Shown here piece after piece: positions 8,934 to 17,675 of a DNA stretch of 64,000 nt. The notes below the pieces were generated by a model that did no database searches, was not told where the DNA came from, and saw only the letters and a program-made list of their open reading frames with translations. This DNA comes from Streptacidiphilus sp041262165 (GTDB lineage Bacteria > Actinomycetota > Actinomycetes > Streptomycetales > Streptomycetaceae). The translations under genes and the position numbers were made by a program. The stretch covers positions 1-64,000 of the forward strand of contig NZ_JBGCBY010000031.1 of assembly GCF_041262165.1 (NCBI RefSeq). Direction: 5' to 3'. How positions within the stretch are numbered: position 1 is the stretch's first letter; every line of letters begins with the position of its first letter.

Positions 8934-10742
8934 CTACTGCGGTCCGACCGGCCACACCACCGCTGCCGCGCCGCCGCCCCGGCGGACCGGCTCGGCCGCC
9001 GCCTGGAGCCTCCCGTCCGGGAGCGACTGGATGCCCGTCGCCGCGCCGATCTCCGGGTTGGGTGCGAACACCTCGCCGACGGCGGTCAGTGCCGCCGCGT
9101 CCGGCGAGGCCAGGAACGCCGGCTCCGCGTCGGACCGAGCGCCGTTGCGCTGGCTGGCCCGCGGCGCGGCGATCGCCTGCTCCAGGCTGAGGCTCCGGTC
9201 GACGTGGCCGAGCAGGGTCTGCAGCACCGTGGTGATGATGGTCGAGCCGCCGGGCGAGCCCAGCGCGAAGTCGAAGCGGCCTCCCTTGAGCACGATCGTC
9301 GGAGACATCGAGGAGCGCGGCCGCTTGGCCGGTCCGGGCAGGTTCGGGTCGGGCACCCCGGCGACGGCGGGGGTGAAGTCGAAGTCGGTGAGCTCGTTGT
9401 TGAGTAGGAAGCCCCGCCCCGGCACGACCATGGCGCTGCCGCCGGTCTGTTCGATCGTCAGGGTGTAGGAGACGACGTTGCCCCAGCGGTCGGCGACCGT
9501 CAGATGCGTGGTGTTGGTTCCCTCGTAGGTGGTGGGTGCCGCGATTCCGGCGGACGAGCAGGTGGGCGACGGGTGGGCCGGATCGGCCGGGGCCAGCGGG
9601 CTGGTCAGGCTGGAGTCGGGCTTGATCAGGCAGGCCCGCGAGTCGGCGAAGCGCTCCGAGAGCAGTCCCGGTGTCGGCACGTCGACGAAGCGCGGGTCGC
9701 CGACCCACCGGTTGCGGTCGGCGAAGGCGATCCGGGTGGCCTCCAGGTAGTCGTGCAGGTACTGGCTGGATGAGGCGTGCCTGAGGTCGAAGTGGCTGAG
9801 GATGTTGAGGGCCTCGCCGACCGTGGTGCCTCCGCTGGAGGAGGGTGCGATCGAGTAGACGTCCAGGCCCCGGTAGTCCACCTCGGTGGGTGCCTGCCTG
9901 CGTACCTGGTACGCGGCCAGGTCGGCGGTTGTCAACTTCCCGGGCCGGGCGTTCCAGCCGGAGGCCGGGTCGACCTGCGGGTGCTGGACGAGCGACGTGA
10001 CGTCCCGTCCGATGTCGCCCCGGTAGAGCGCCCCGGTGCCCTCGCGCTCCAGCTCGCGGTAGGTCGCCGCCAGGTCGGGGTTGCGGAACAGGGTGCCCAC
10101 GGCGGGCGGCTTGCCGCCGGGCAGGAACAGGGCGCGGGTCGCGGGGAAGGCCGCGAAGCGGGTGGCGTTGGCGGCGGTCTGCTGCGCGAACGTCCCGTCG
10201 ACGACGAAGCCGTCCCGGGCGAGCTTCTCGGCGGGCTTGAGCGAGTCGGCGAAGGAGCGGGTGCCCCAGAGCCGCAGCGCCTGCTGCCAGGTCTGCGCCG
10301 TGCCGGGAGTGCCGACGGACAGTCCGCTGCTGACGGCGTCCGCGAAGGCCAGCGGCTTGCCGTTCTCCAGGAACAGGCTCTGGTCTGCCGTGGCGGGGGC
10401 GGTCTCGCGCCCGTCCAGGGTGCTGACCCGATGGGTGCGGGCGTCGTAGTAGACGAAGTACCCGCCGCCGCCGATGCCCGAGGAGTAGGGCTCCGTCACG
10501 CCGAGCGCGGCAGCCGCCGCGACCGCCGCGTCCACGGCGTTGCCGCCGCGGCGCAGCACCGCGATGCCGATGTCGGTGGCCTCGGCCGACACGCTGCTGA
10601 CCGCTCCGCCGTACCCTGCCGCCTCCGGCGACTTGGGCGCGGGCGGGAGTAACCCGCCGGCGCGGGCGGCGGGTGCGGTGGTCAGCGCGACCAGGGCGAC
10701 GGAGAGGAGCAGGGCTGGTGCGAGACGTCCGAGTGCTCTCAT
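8934..10742 (-). CDS. ggt: Secreted gamma-glutamyltransferase
   Basis: The product has 602 residues from the ATG at 10740-10742, which has GGGAGG about six bases upstream; a longer in-frame reading to 10814 lacks this. The N-terminus is a signal peptide (MRALGRLAPALLLSVALVAL, then an Ala-rich cleavage zone). GGT transfers or hydrolyses gamma-glutamyl groups of glutathione. The precursor self-cleaves before a Thr; here TNTTHLTV puts that Thr at about residue 411, leaving a small subunit of about 190 residues. SSGIGGGGYFVYY and the glycine-rich GSPGGSTIIT site are present. Leu31, just after the signal peptide, is encoded by TTA (10650-10652), so expression may depend on the bldA tRNA. Confidence 0.94.
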   Translation of the reverse strand: MRALGRLAPALLLSVALVALTTAPAARAGGLLPPAPKSPEAAGYGGAVSSVSAEATDIGIAVLRRGGNAVDAAVAAAAALGVTEPYSSGIGGGGYFVYYDARTHRVSTLDGRETAPATADQSLFLENGKPLAFADAVSSGLSVGTPGTAQTWQQALRLWGTRSFADSLKPAEKLARDGFVVDGTFAQQTAANATRFAAFPATRALFLPGGKPPAVGTLFRNPDLAATYRELEREGTGALYRGDIGRDVTSLVQHPQVDPASGWNARPGKLTTADLAAYQVRRQAPTEVDYRGLDVYSIAPSSSGGTTVGEALNILSHFDLRHASSSQYLHDYLEATRIAFADRNRWVGDPRFVDVPTPGLLSERFADSRACLIKPDSSLTSPLAPADPAHPSPTCSSAGIAAPTTYEGTNTTHLTVADRWGNVVSYTLTIEQTGGSAMVVPGRGFLLNNELTDFDFTPAVAGVPDPNLPGPAKRPRSSMSPTIVLKGGRFDFALGSPGGSTIITTVLQTLLGHVDRSLSLEQAIAAPRASQRNGARSDAEPAFLASPDAAALTAVGEVFAPNPEIGAATGIQSLPDGRLQAAAEPVRRGGGAAAVVWPVGPQ

Positions 10743-10963
10743 ACGTGCCTCCCATGACGGTGTACGGACCATTCCGTCACAACGCACAGGGGTCCCACAA
10801 GAACGCCTTGACACTCCTCACCGGTCGAACGGGGGGTCGGTGGCGGGAGGGCGCGCGGGATCGGCGATGATGGCGTGGCGCGAAATGCGGCGAAATCCGG
10901 ATCAGCGGTCGCCGGATCAGCAGTCAGAGTTCCCAGGCAGAGTTCAGAGGCGGGCAGGCGAGG

Positions 10964-11980
10964 GTGATGGCAGTTCTTGCGGTCGGCTACTCAGGACCGC
11001 CCGCGTGGCAGTGGTCCGACACGGTGGCGTCGTGGACGCTGGAGCCGGTGGTCGTGGCGCTGTCCGTGGTCCTGGGCGCGCTGTACGCGGTCGGCGTGCT
11101 GCGGGTGCGCCGCCGGGGCGACCGCTGGCCGCTCGGCCGTACCGTGGGCTGGTTCTCGGGACTGCTGCTGTGGGTGTGGGTGACCTGCTCGGGCGTCGGG
11201 GTGTACGAGCGGATCCTGTTCACGGACCGTGCCGCGCAGGTGATCCTGCTGCTGATGGTGGTGCCGCTGCTGCTGGCGATGGGCGCGCCGGTGTCGCTGG
11301 TGGTGGAGTCGGCCTCGGAGCGGGGCCGGGAGCGGATGCTGCGGCTGCTCCGCAGCGGCCCGTCGAAGGTGCTGATGTTCCCGGCGGTGTCGACGGCTCT
11401 GCTGATGCTCCCGCCGTGGCTGTACTACTACACACCCTGGTACGAGCACACCATGACGAGCTCGGGCTGGAACATGGGGCTGCATGTGGCGCTGGTCGCG
11501 CTCGGCCTCGCCTACTTCTGGCCGCGCCTGCAGATCGACCCGGTCGGGCACGAGTACCCGGCGCTGGTCGGCGTGTTCATCACCATGGCTGAGGTGATCT
11601 TCGACGCGGGTCTGGGCATGCTGCTGATCTACGGTCGTGGAACGGTGGCGCAGCACTACTACGAGGCCCTCGGCCGTCCCTGGGGTCCGACGATCCATCA
11701 GGACCAGGTGTGGGGCGGCAACGCCCTGTGGGTGCTGGGCGACCTGGCCGGGCTGCCGTTCCTGGCGGCGCTGGTGCGGCGGATGATGGTGAAGGGCCGC
11801 GCCGAGACGGCGGCGGTCGACGCCGCGATCGACGCCCAGCTGGCCGCGCAGCGCACGGCGCTCGAGGAGGCTCCCGACGGCGAGCGGAGCGCTGGCATCC
11901 CCGCCGACCCGGAGCGGATGCGGCCGTGGTGGCTGGACGATCCGAACCTGGCGCACCGCTACGGCGGCGAGCGCGGCTAG
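10964..11980 (+). CDS. CtaG-type cytochrome c oxidase assembly protein
   Basis: This polytopic membrane protein of 338 residues has about seven predicted helices and belongs to the caa3_CtaG family, which supports copper delivery and assembly of heme-copper oxidases in actinobacteria and bacilli. Family landmarks are TCSGVGVYERILFTDRAAQ, MGAPVSL, LPPWLYYYTPWYE, MAEVIFDAGLGM and QDQVWGGNALWVLGDL. The C-terminal tail is soluble and charged. Start choice is between GTG 10964 and ATG 10967; the difference is one residue. The upstream 220 bp holds loosely repeated sequence (CCGGATCAGC twice at 10897-10921; CAGAGTTC twice nearby) and divergent promoters shared with ggt. Confidence 0.88.
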   Translation: MMAVLAVGYSGPPAWQWSDTVASWTLEPVVVALSVVLGALYAVGVLRVRRRGDRWPLGRTVGWFSGLLLWVWVTCSGVGVYERILFTDRAAQVILLLMVVPLLLAMGAPVSLVVESASERGRERMLRLLRSGPSKVLMFPAVSTALLMLPPWLYYYTPWYEHTMTSSGWNMGLHVALVALGLAYFWPRLQIDPVGHEYPALVGVFITMAEVIFDAGLGMLLIYGRGTVAQHYYEALGRPWGPTIHQDQVWGGNALWVLGDLAGLPFLAALVRRMMVKGRAETAAVDAAIDAQLAAQRTALEEAPDGERSAGIPADPERMRPWWLDDPNLAHRYGGERG

Positions 11981-12007
11981 GACCGACTGGCACGTGGTGG
12001 CTGCGCG

Positions 12008-12787
12008 CTACCTGCGGCCCTTCATGTAGTCCTCGTACATCCTGACGATATCCTCGGTCGGGCCGTCCGCGTTGATCACTCCGGACTCCAGCCAGATGGT
12101 GCGGTCGCAGGTGTCGCGGATCGAGTTGTTGTTGTGCGACACCAGGAACACCGTCCCGGCCTCCTTGCGCAACTCCCGGATCCGGTCCTCACTGCGCTTC
12201 TGGAACGCCGTGTCCCCGGTCGCCAGCGCCTCGTCGATCAACAGCACGTCATGCGTCTTGGCCGCCGCGATCGAGAACCGCAACCGCGCCGCCATACCCG
12301 ACGAATACGTCCGCATCGGCAACGAGATGAAGTCCCCCCGCTCGTTGATCCCCGAGAAGTCCACAATGCCCTGGTACTTCTCCCGCACCTCCGCATGCGA
12401 CATGCCCATCGCCAGACACCCCAGCACCACGTTCCGCTCACCGGTCAGATCGTTCATCATCGCCGCGTTCACCCCCAGCAACGACGGCTGCCCATCGGTG
12501 TAGATCGACCCCGACGCCGTCGGCAGCAACCCCGCCACCGCCGACAACGTCGTCGACTTACCCGACCCGTTCGAGCCGATCAACCCGATCGCCTCACCCT
12601 TGTACGCGGTGAAACTGATCCCCCTGACCGCATGCACCTCCGACAACGCCGGAGACGCCTTCCGCTTCACGATCCGCGACAACGCCGACGTCGCCGAACC
12701 CCGCCCCGCACCCGCCCCATAAATCTTGTAGATGATATGGACATCGTCCACGATCACCGTCGGAACCCGCCCGCCGTAGTCAGCCAC
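12008..12787 (-). CDS. ABC transporter ATP-binding protein, TagH/Wzt-like polysaccharide or teichoic-acid exporter
   Basis: This 259-residue ATPase has Walker A IGSNGSGKST, a signature region TYSSGMAARLRF, Walker B VLLIDEALATGD and the switch histidine in VFLVSHN. The motif ALATGD, the short length and the late position of the core (after about 60 residues) are typical of ATPases that pair with ABC-2 permeases to export lipid-linked glycans, O-antigens or teichoic acids. GTG start at 12785-12787 with GGAG about nine bases upstream. It overlaps the end of the permease gene by eight bases. Its cargo is likely the product of the nucleotide-activation genes at 13778-17304. Confidence 0.9.
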   Translation of the reverse strand: MADYGGRVPTVIVDDVHIIYKIYGAGAGRGSATSALSRIVKRKASPALSEVHAVRGISFTAYKGEAIGLIGSNGSGKSTTLSAVAGLLPTASGSIYTDGQPSLLGVNAAMMNDLTGERNVVLGCLAMGMSHAEVREKYQGIVDFSGINERGDFISLPMRTYSSGMAARLRFSIAAAKTHDVLLIDEALATGDTAFQKRSEDRIRELRKEAGTVFLVSHNNNSIRDTCDRTIWLESGVINADGPTEDIVRMYEDYMKGRR

Positions 12788-13682
12788 GGCCGTACTCCTC
12801 CTCCGCCTTCCAGAAGAAGACGTACCCGCCGAGACCGATGCCCAGCGCCCAGGCGAGGGTCAGCAGCCAGACATGGCGGGGCAGGCTGCTGGCGGGAACG
12901 GAGGCCATCAGGGCGTAGCGCATCAGGTTGTTGAAGATCAGCGCGGGGTTGTTCTCGAGGATCACCGCGACCCAGTGCGGAGCCTTGTGGGTGAAGGTGT
13001 TGACGCTCCAGAACACGCCCGAGGTGTACATCCACGTCCGCATGATGAAGGGCATCAGCTGCGCCATGTCGGTGGTCTTCGCCCCGATCCTGGCCATGAA
13101 CATCGCCAGACCCGCGTTGAACATCGACTGCAGCAGCAGAATCGGCGCCACCAGCAGCCAGCGCAGCGTCACCGGCTCCCCAGTGACCAGGATGATCACA
13201 CCCAGCACGCCCATCGAGAACATCAGCTGCTGCAGCTGGATCACCGTGAACGCGATCGGCAGGCACGCCCGCGGAAAGTGCAGCGCCCGGATCAGCCCCA
13301 GGTTGTCCGCGATCGACCGCGTCCCTGACAGCACCGCCGACTGCGTGAACTGAAACACGAACACGCCCACGCACAGATAGGCGACGAAGTTGGGGATCCC
13401 GTTCCTGGTCCCCAGCAGCACACCGAAGATCAGGTAGTAGACGGCCGCGTTCAGCAGCGGCGTCATCACCTGCCAGATCTGCCCCAGCTTCGCTGCCGTG
13501 TACATCGCGGTCAACCGCGCGGTCGCGTACGCCACGATGAAGTGCCGCCGCGACCACAGCTGCCGGGTGTACGTGACGAGGTCGGGCCTGCGACCGCTCA
13601 CCGAGAGCCCGTACTCGGCCGCCAGCTCGGCCGCGCCGACCGACCTGACCGGCTTCTCCACTGTGCCGCTGTACTCGGTCAC
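12780..13682 (-). CDS. ABC-2 type permease, TagG/Wzm-like
   Basis: This 300-residue protein has a cytosolic amphipathic N-terminus followed by six predicted membrane helices. The segment LGQIWQVMTPLLNAAVYYLIFGVLL is the family hallmark just before helix 1, and YTSGVFW and NPALIFNNLMRYA mark the C-terminal half. It forms the channel for the ATPase encoded just downstream. The start is GTG at 13680-13682; the ribosome binding site is weak. A strong hairpin at 13732-13762 separates it from the upstream glycosyltransferase gene, so it may have its own transcript or be expressed below the rest of the cluster. Confidence 0.9.
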   Translation of the reverse strand: MTEYSGTVEKPVRSVGAAELAAEYGLSVSGRRPDLVTYTRQLWSRRHFIVAYATARLTAMYTAAKLGQIWQVMTPLLNAAVYYLIFGVLLGTRNGIPNFVAYLCVGVFVFQFTQSAVLSGTRSIADNLGLIRALHFPRACLPIAFTVIQLQQLMFSMGVLGVIILVTGEPVTLRWLLVAPILLLQSMFNAGLAMFMARIGAKTTDMAQLMPFIMRTWMYTSGVFWSVNTFTHKAPHWVAVILENNPALIFNNLMRYALMASVPASSLPRHVWLLTLAWALGIGLGGYVFFWKAEEEYGRG

Positions 13683-13731
13683 CTACCGACGTTCTCATGT
13701 TCCGAGCGCGACGGCAGCGCGGGTACGGCCA

Positions 13732-13762
13732 TCGCGGGCACGGCCGGCGGCCGTGCCCGCGA
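13732..13762. terminator. Perfect 14-bp hairpin between glycosyltransferase and ABC permease genes
   Basis: The left arm begins T-CGCGGGCACGGCC and the right arm GGCCGTGCCCGCG-A completes it, with a GGC loop. The 14-bp GC-rich stem without a U-tract is the common terminator form in streptomycetes. It lies in the 95-bp gap, so it could end or attenuate transcription coming from the GT2 gene. Confidence 0.7.
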
Positions 13763-13777
13763 CGCTGCGACGAGCGC

Positions 13778-14665
13778 TCAGATGACGGGCGGACGCCCGA
13801 GCATGGTCATCCGCCAGACGGTCCGCCAGCTGATCGGCCGGCGCGGCCCGCAGGGCTTGCGCCAGCCCTCGGCGAATCCGGCGAACCAGGCGCGGAGCGC
13901 GTCCGCGGGCGGCCGCCGGACCAGCGTGAGCAGCATCCACGTGCCCAGGTAGAGCGGGACCAGCGGCGCGGGCAGGTTGCGCCGCGCGAGCCAGACCCGG
14001 TTCCGGGCGACGTTGTGGTTGTAGACGGCGTGCCTGCTGGGCAGGGTCTTCGGGTGGTGCAGCACGATGTCCGCGCGGTACTCGATGTCCCAGCCCGCAT
14101 CGAGCGCCCGCCAGGCCAGGTCGGTCTCCTCGTGGCCGTAGAAGAACTCCCCGGGGAGCTGTCCGGCCTGGGCGAAGACGGCGCTGCGAACCGCGCAGGC
14201 ACCGCCGAGGAAGGTGGTGACCTTGGACGAGTGCAGCGGGTCGGCGGCACGTAGCCGGGGGACGTGGCGGCGCTGCGTCTCCCCGGTCTCGGGATCGGCG
14301 ATGCGGAAGCTGACGATGCCCAGGCGGGGCTCGGCAGCGAAGGCGGCGCGAACCTTCACGACGTCGTCGTCCTGCGGCAGCAGGCCGTCGTCGTCGAGGA
14401 AGAGCACGATGTCCACGTCGGAGCCGTCCGGGCCGAACGCCTCGATGCCGACGTTGCGCCCGCCGGGGATGCCGAGGTTCTCGTCGGTCCGGACGCCGCA
14501 CACCCCTGCGGGCAGCGGCGGGACCTCGACGCCGTTGGCGACGACGACCACCTCGACGGCGGGGCCTTGCTGGGCGGCGACGGAGTCCAGCAGCGCCTTG
14601 AGCTCCACCGGTCGGGTGCCCTGGGTGAGCACGACCGCGCCGACCCGCAGCTCCGCGCCGGCCAT
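13778..14665 (-). CDS. Family 2 glycosyltransferase
   Basis: This 295-residue GT-A fold enzyme begins GAVVLTQGTRPVELKALLDSV. The nucleotide-sugar/metal motif is FLDDDGLL, the loop GIPGGRNVGIEAF is typical of rhamnosyl- or galactosyl-type GT2 proteins, and the acceptor-side acidic motif is GHEETDLAWRAL. It has no membrane segment apart from a short hydrophobic stretch near PLVPLYLGTWMLLTL. The ATG at 14665 has GAGGTGAG directly upstream and lies five bases after the stop of the CDP-alcohol phosphotransferase. It probably decorates the lipid or polymer made by that enzyme. Confidence 0.88.
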   Translation of the reverse strand: MAGAELRVGAVVLTQGTRPVELKALLDSVAAQQGPAVEVVVVANGVEVPPLPAGVCGVRTDENLGIPGGRNVGIEAFGPDGSDVDIVLFLDDDGLLPQDDDVVKVRAAFAAEPRLGIVSFRIADPETGETQRRHVPRLRAADPLHSSKVTTFLGGACAVRSAVFAQAGQLPGEFFYGHEETDLAWRALDAGWDIEYRADIVLHHPKTLPSRHAVYNHNVARNRVWLARRNLPAPLVPLYLGTWMLLTLVRRPPADALRAWFAGFAEGWRKPCGPRRPISWRTVWRMTMLGRPPVI

Positions 14666-14670
14666 GGCAC

Positions 14671-15522
14671 TCACCTCAGCCTGCTGGACAGGACGATGCT
14701 GAGCAGGTGCAGGAGCGTCTGCAGTACGGCGATGGCGGCGAGCGCCGCCACGGCGATCCGGGTGAACAGCAGGTCGCCGTGGACCGTGTCGGCGATCCCG
14801 GCCGCGAGCAGCACCAGGGACGCCTCGACGCCGCCGATGAGGCGGTGGAACTTGAGCGCCGCTGCTAGCTTGCGGGCCTTGGCCACGCCGGATGCGCGAG
14901 GCACGGAGGCGGAGTCCTCGACGGCGGTGAGGCCGCGCCGGATCCGGGCGACGTCCACGAGGTCCGTCTCGGCCTTGATCAGGATCGCGCCGAGCGCGGC
15001 GACCGTCCCGAGGAAGGCCCACATCCAGGCCGGTCCGCCGTGCTGCTTGAACAGGTCCGCGGCGCGCAGGCCCGCGCCGGTGAGCAGCGCGGCCTCGGAC
15101 AGGTAGTGGCCGACCCGGTCGAGGTACACGCCGGTGGTGGAGGTCTGCTTGCGCCAGCGGGCCAGCTCGCCGTCCACGCAGTCCAGGCCCAGGTAGACCT
15201 GGATGAGCAGGGCCGCGAGGACCGCCCCGGCGAGACCGGGAACGAGCAGCGCCGCGCCGGCGAGGACACCGGTGAGCATCATCAGCCAGGTCAGCTGGTT
15301 GGGGCTGACCGGGGCGTTGACGAGGTGCCTGGTGACGCGCGAGGAGATGCGGCGCATGTAGATGCGCCCGGCCCAGTGCTCGCCCGAGCGGCGGTCGAGC
15401 AGGCCCTCGGGGTGGGCGACGGCGCGGAACTCCGCGAGCGTGGGCTTGCTGCCCTTGCCGCTGTTGCCGCCGTTGCCGTTCATGTCGTTCTGGGGCCGTT
15501 CAGGAGCTGACGTGTTTGACAT
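14671..15522 (-). CDS. CDP-alcohol phosphotransferase family membrane enzyme with a variant active site
   Basis: This 283-residue membrane protein has five to six helices. The family joins a CDP-activated alcohol to another alcohol using the motif DxxDGxxARx8GxxxDxxxD. Here D114, D117-G118, A121-R122, G131 and D135 are in place, but the last position is His139 instead of Asp. That Asp is the usual catalytic base, so either His replaces it or the reaction is changed. The ATG at 15520-15522 overlaps the upstream gene by 23 bases; an ATG at 15481-15483 would avoid this. Neighbours encode a cytidylyltransferase-like protein and a glycerol-1-phosphate-dehydrogenase-like protein, which would supply the CDP-alcohol. 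Confidence 0.85.
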   Translation of the reverse strand: MSNTSAPERPQNDMNGNGGNSGKGSKPTLAEFRAVAHPEGLLDRRSGEHWAGRIYMRRISSRVTRHLVNAPVSPNQLTWLMMLTGVLAGAALLVPGLAGAVLAALLIQVYLGLDCVDGELARWRKQTSTTGVYLDRVGHYLSEAALLTGAGLRAADLFKQHGGPAWMWAFLGTVAALGAILIKAETDLVDVARIRRGLTAVEDSASVPRASGVAKARKLAAALKFHRLIGGVEASLVLLAAGIADTVHGDLLFTRIAVAALAAIAVLQTLLHLLSIVLSSRLR

Positions 15523-16561
15523 AGTCGGTGTACGCGTCCCGGATCGCAGAGGGGTCGAGGTCGAGGTGTTCCAGGATGGTGAACCGTCCTGGGCGGGTCT
15601 GCGGAGCGTAGTGCACTGCGGCGACGAACTCCTCGTCGCTGAAGCCCATCTGAGTAGCTGTCACGGGCAGGTTGTGCCGGGCCAGGACGGCTCCCATCTG
15701 CCCGGCGAGGTCCCGCTCGCCGCGCAGGTAGGTGGCGAAGGCCGCGCCGAGGCCCACCTGCTCGCCGTGCTGGGCGGAGCGCGTCGGGTGGAGGATGTCC
15801 AGGGCGTGGCTGATCTCGTGGCAACCACCACTCGCGGGGCGGCTGCTGCCCGCGACGTTCATGGAGATCCCGGTGAGCACCAGAGCCTCGGCCAGGGCGC
15901 CGAGGAGGTCGTCGTCCGCGATCGTGCCGGGATGACGAAGGATCGTGTTGCCGGCGGTGCGCGCCATCGCGGCGGCCAGGCCGTCCACGCTCTCCCCGGT
16001 CTCGCGCTGGGAGAGTTCCCAGTCGGCGATGCAGGAGATGTTGGAGATGGCCTCGCCGATCCCGGCGGCGACGAAACGCGCGGGAGCCTGCCTGATCACC
16101 TCCAGGTCGATGATGATGCCGATGGGGCTGGGCACCCCGTAGGAGCCGCGCCCGGCGTCGTTGTCCAGGGTGGAGACCGGGGAGCAGATGCCGTCGTGGG
16201 CCAGGTTGGTGGCCACCGCGACCATGGGCAGGCCGACCCGCGCGGCGGCGTACTTGGCCGCATCGATGATCTTGCCGCCGCCGAGGCCGACGACTGCGTC
16301 GTAGTGCCCGGAGCGCATCTGGTCGGCCAGCTTCACGGCCGAGTCCAGCGTGCCGCCCGCGACGGAGTACCAGTCCGCGCCTGGCAGTTGCGGGGTGAGC
16401 CGCTCGCGGAGGGCAGCGCCGGAGCCTCCGCTGACCGCGACGGCGAGCCGTCCCGAGGCGGAGATCCGCTGGTCGGCGAGGATCACCCCGAGGTCGTTCA
16501 GTGCCCCGGCCCTGATGTCGACGACCAGCGGCGAGGGAACCAGACGCGTCAGTACCGGCAC
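15500..16561 (-). CDS. Iron/zinc alcohol dehydrogenase superfamily, sn-glycerol-1-phosphate-dehydrogenase-like
   Basis: This 353-residue member of the 3-dehydroquinate-synthase/glycerol-dehydrogenase superfamily has the dinucleotide motif GGGKIID (94-100), ATNLAHDGICSP (H122-D123-G124) as in archaeal and bacillary G1P dehydrogenases, and SGGCHEISH (H248). Likely metal ligands are H248, H265 and an acidic residue in GIGEAIS, where Glu170 replaces the usual Asp. G1PDH reduces dihydroxyacetone phosphate to sn-glycerol-1-phosphate, the archaeal lipid backbone. GTG start at 16559-16561, overlapping the cytidylyltransferase gene by 13 bases. It could instead reduce another keto-polyol phosphate. 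Confidence 0.82.
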   Translation of the reverse strand: MPVLTRLVPSPLVVDIRAGALNDLGVILADQRISASGRLAVAVSGGSGAALRERLTPQLPGADWYSVAGGTLDSAVKLADQMRSGHYDAVVGLGGGKIIDAAKYAAARVGLPMVAVATNLAHDGICSPVSTLDNDAGRGSYGVPSPIGIIIDLEVIRQAPARFVAAGIGEAISNISCIADWELSQRETGESVDGLAAAMARTAGNTILRHPGTIADDDLLGALAEALVLTGISMNVAGSSRPASGGCHEISHALDILHPTRSAQHGEQVGLGAAFATYLRGERDLAGQMGAVLARHNLPVTATQMGFSDEEFVAAVHYAPQTRPGRFTILEHLDLDPSAIRDAYTDYVKHVSS

Positions 16562-17304
16562 GCGATCTCCCGTCCCTTGGCCAGGTCGTCGTGGTTGTCG
16601 ATCTCGACCCAGGACACGTCGCCGATCGGCTGCACGTCGACGCGCTGGCCCCGGTTCACCATCTCCTGGTAGCCGTCCTCGTAGTACAGCTGCGGGTCGC
16701 GCTCGAAGGTGGCCTGCAGCGCCGACGTCAGATCCCCGGCCGCCGAGGGGTTGATCACGGTCAGGCCGATGTACTCGCCGGTCGCGTCGGCCGGGTCCAT
16801 CAGCTTGGTGATGCGGCGCGCGCCCAGCGCGGGGTCGACGACGACCTTCATCTCCTCGTCGGCGAGCTTCTTCACCGTGTCGAGGGCGAGCAGTATGCCC
16901 GGAGCGTTGCCCTCGGCGGTCAGCCGCTCGTTGGAGTCCAGCATGGTGCGCTGCACCGACGCGGGGTGAACGGTGTCGCCGTTGGCGAGCAGCAGGCCCT
17001 CGGTGAACAGGTCACGCGCACACCAGAGGGAGTAGGCGTTGTTCCACTCCTCGGCCTTGTCGTTGTCGACCAGGTGGAGGGTGAGGCCGTACTGCTGCTC
17101 CAGGGCTGCCTTGCGCTCGTACACGGCCTCGGCACGGTAGCCGACCACGATCGCGACGTCCTTCATCCCGACCTCGGCGAAGTTGCCCAGGGTGAGGTCG
17201 AGGATGGTCCGGTCGCCGTCCACCGGCACCAGGGCCTTGGGGAGGGTGTCGGTGTAGGGGCGCAGACGGCGTCCGGCGCCGGCGGCCAGAACGAGGCCGA
17301 TCAT
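16549..17304 (-). CDS. Sugar/polyol-phosphate nucleotidyltransferase (phosphocholine-cytidylyltransferase-like)
   Basis: This 251-residue NTP transferase has the activating motif LAAGAGRRLRPYTDTLPKAL at its N-terminus, a metal Asp in LLANGDTV, and SWVEIDNHDDLAKG near the C-terminus. This last signature is shared with LicC-type CTP:phosphocholine and aminoethylphosphonate cytidylyltransferases. The ATG at 17302-17304 has GGAG eight bases upstream; the longer reading to 17454 is non-homologous. It heads the minus-strand cluster, is followed with overlap by the G1PDH-like gene, and is divergent from idi. Inferred role: make the CDP-alcohol used by the phosphotransferase. Confidence 0.88.
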   Translation of the reverse strand: MIGLVLAAGAGRRLRPYTDTLPKALVPVDGDRTILDLTLGNFAEVGMKDVAIVVGYRAEAVYERKAALEQQYGLTLHLVDNDKAEEWNNAYSLWCARDLFTEGLLLANGDTVHPASVQRTMLDSNERLTAEGNAPGILLALDTVKKLADEEMKVVVDPALGARRITKLMDPADATGEYIGLTVINPSAAGDLTSALQATFERDPQLYYEDGYQEMVNRGQRVDVQPIGDVSWVEIDNHDDLAKGREIACRY

Positions 17305-17675
17305 GTGGTTCTCCGGTCCTTTTTGGCGTGCGTGAGCGAGCTCGGCCGCGCCCATGGGGCGGGCGTGCCGTTGCGATCGTAGGCGAATACCGACTCCCGG
17401 CGATAAGCGGAGTCCTGCGCACCGTCTCCGCACGGCCTGGGCCGGCTCCGCCAACGATGATCACTATCGGCGGTCATCATCGCGGACCGTGACACCGGGC
17501 CACAACCCGCGACGGCCTCCACCCTTCCGTCCGGGCCCCGTTTCCGGATCCCGATGGGGACCTTTGCGGTGATCCGTTGGGTCCGGTACGGCAGACTGTT
17601 CGCTGGCGGGCTCCGTCGTCGACGCCGGTGGCGCGCCAATCGCGCTCCCGGCCGCCTCAAGTCGAAAGGTCCTGC
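17305..17675. promoter_or_regulatory. Divergent intergenic region between the cytidylyltransferase and idi genes
   Basis: These 371 bp carry no convincing gene; short ORFs here are Arg/Pro-rich shadows. An inverted repeat CGATGATCAC (17455-17464) and GTCATCATCG (17473-17482), nine of ten positions pairing, is a possible regulator site. No clear -35/-10 pair was identified. Confidence 0.4.

Noticed and set aside
17305..17675. Small ORFs of 72-80 codons in the idi upstream region
   Set aside because: Compositionally biased (Arg/Pro), no ribosome binding site and no hydrophobic or domain pattern; they occupy a promoter region.
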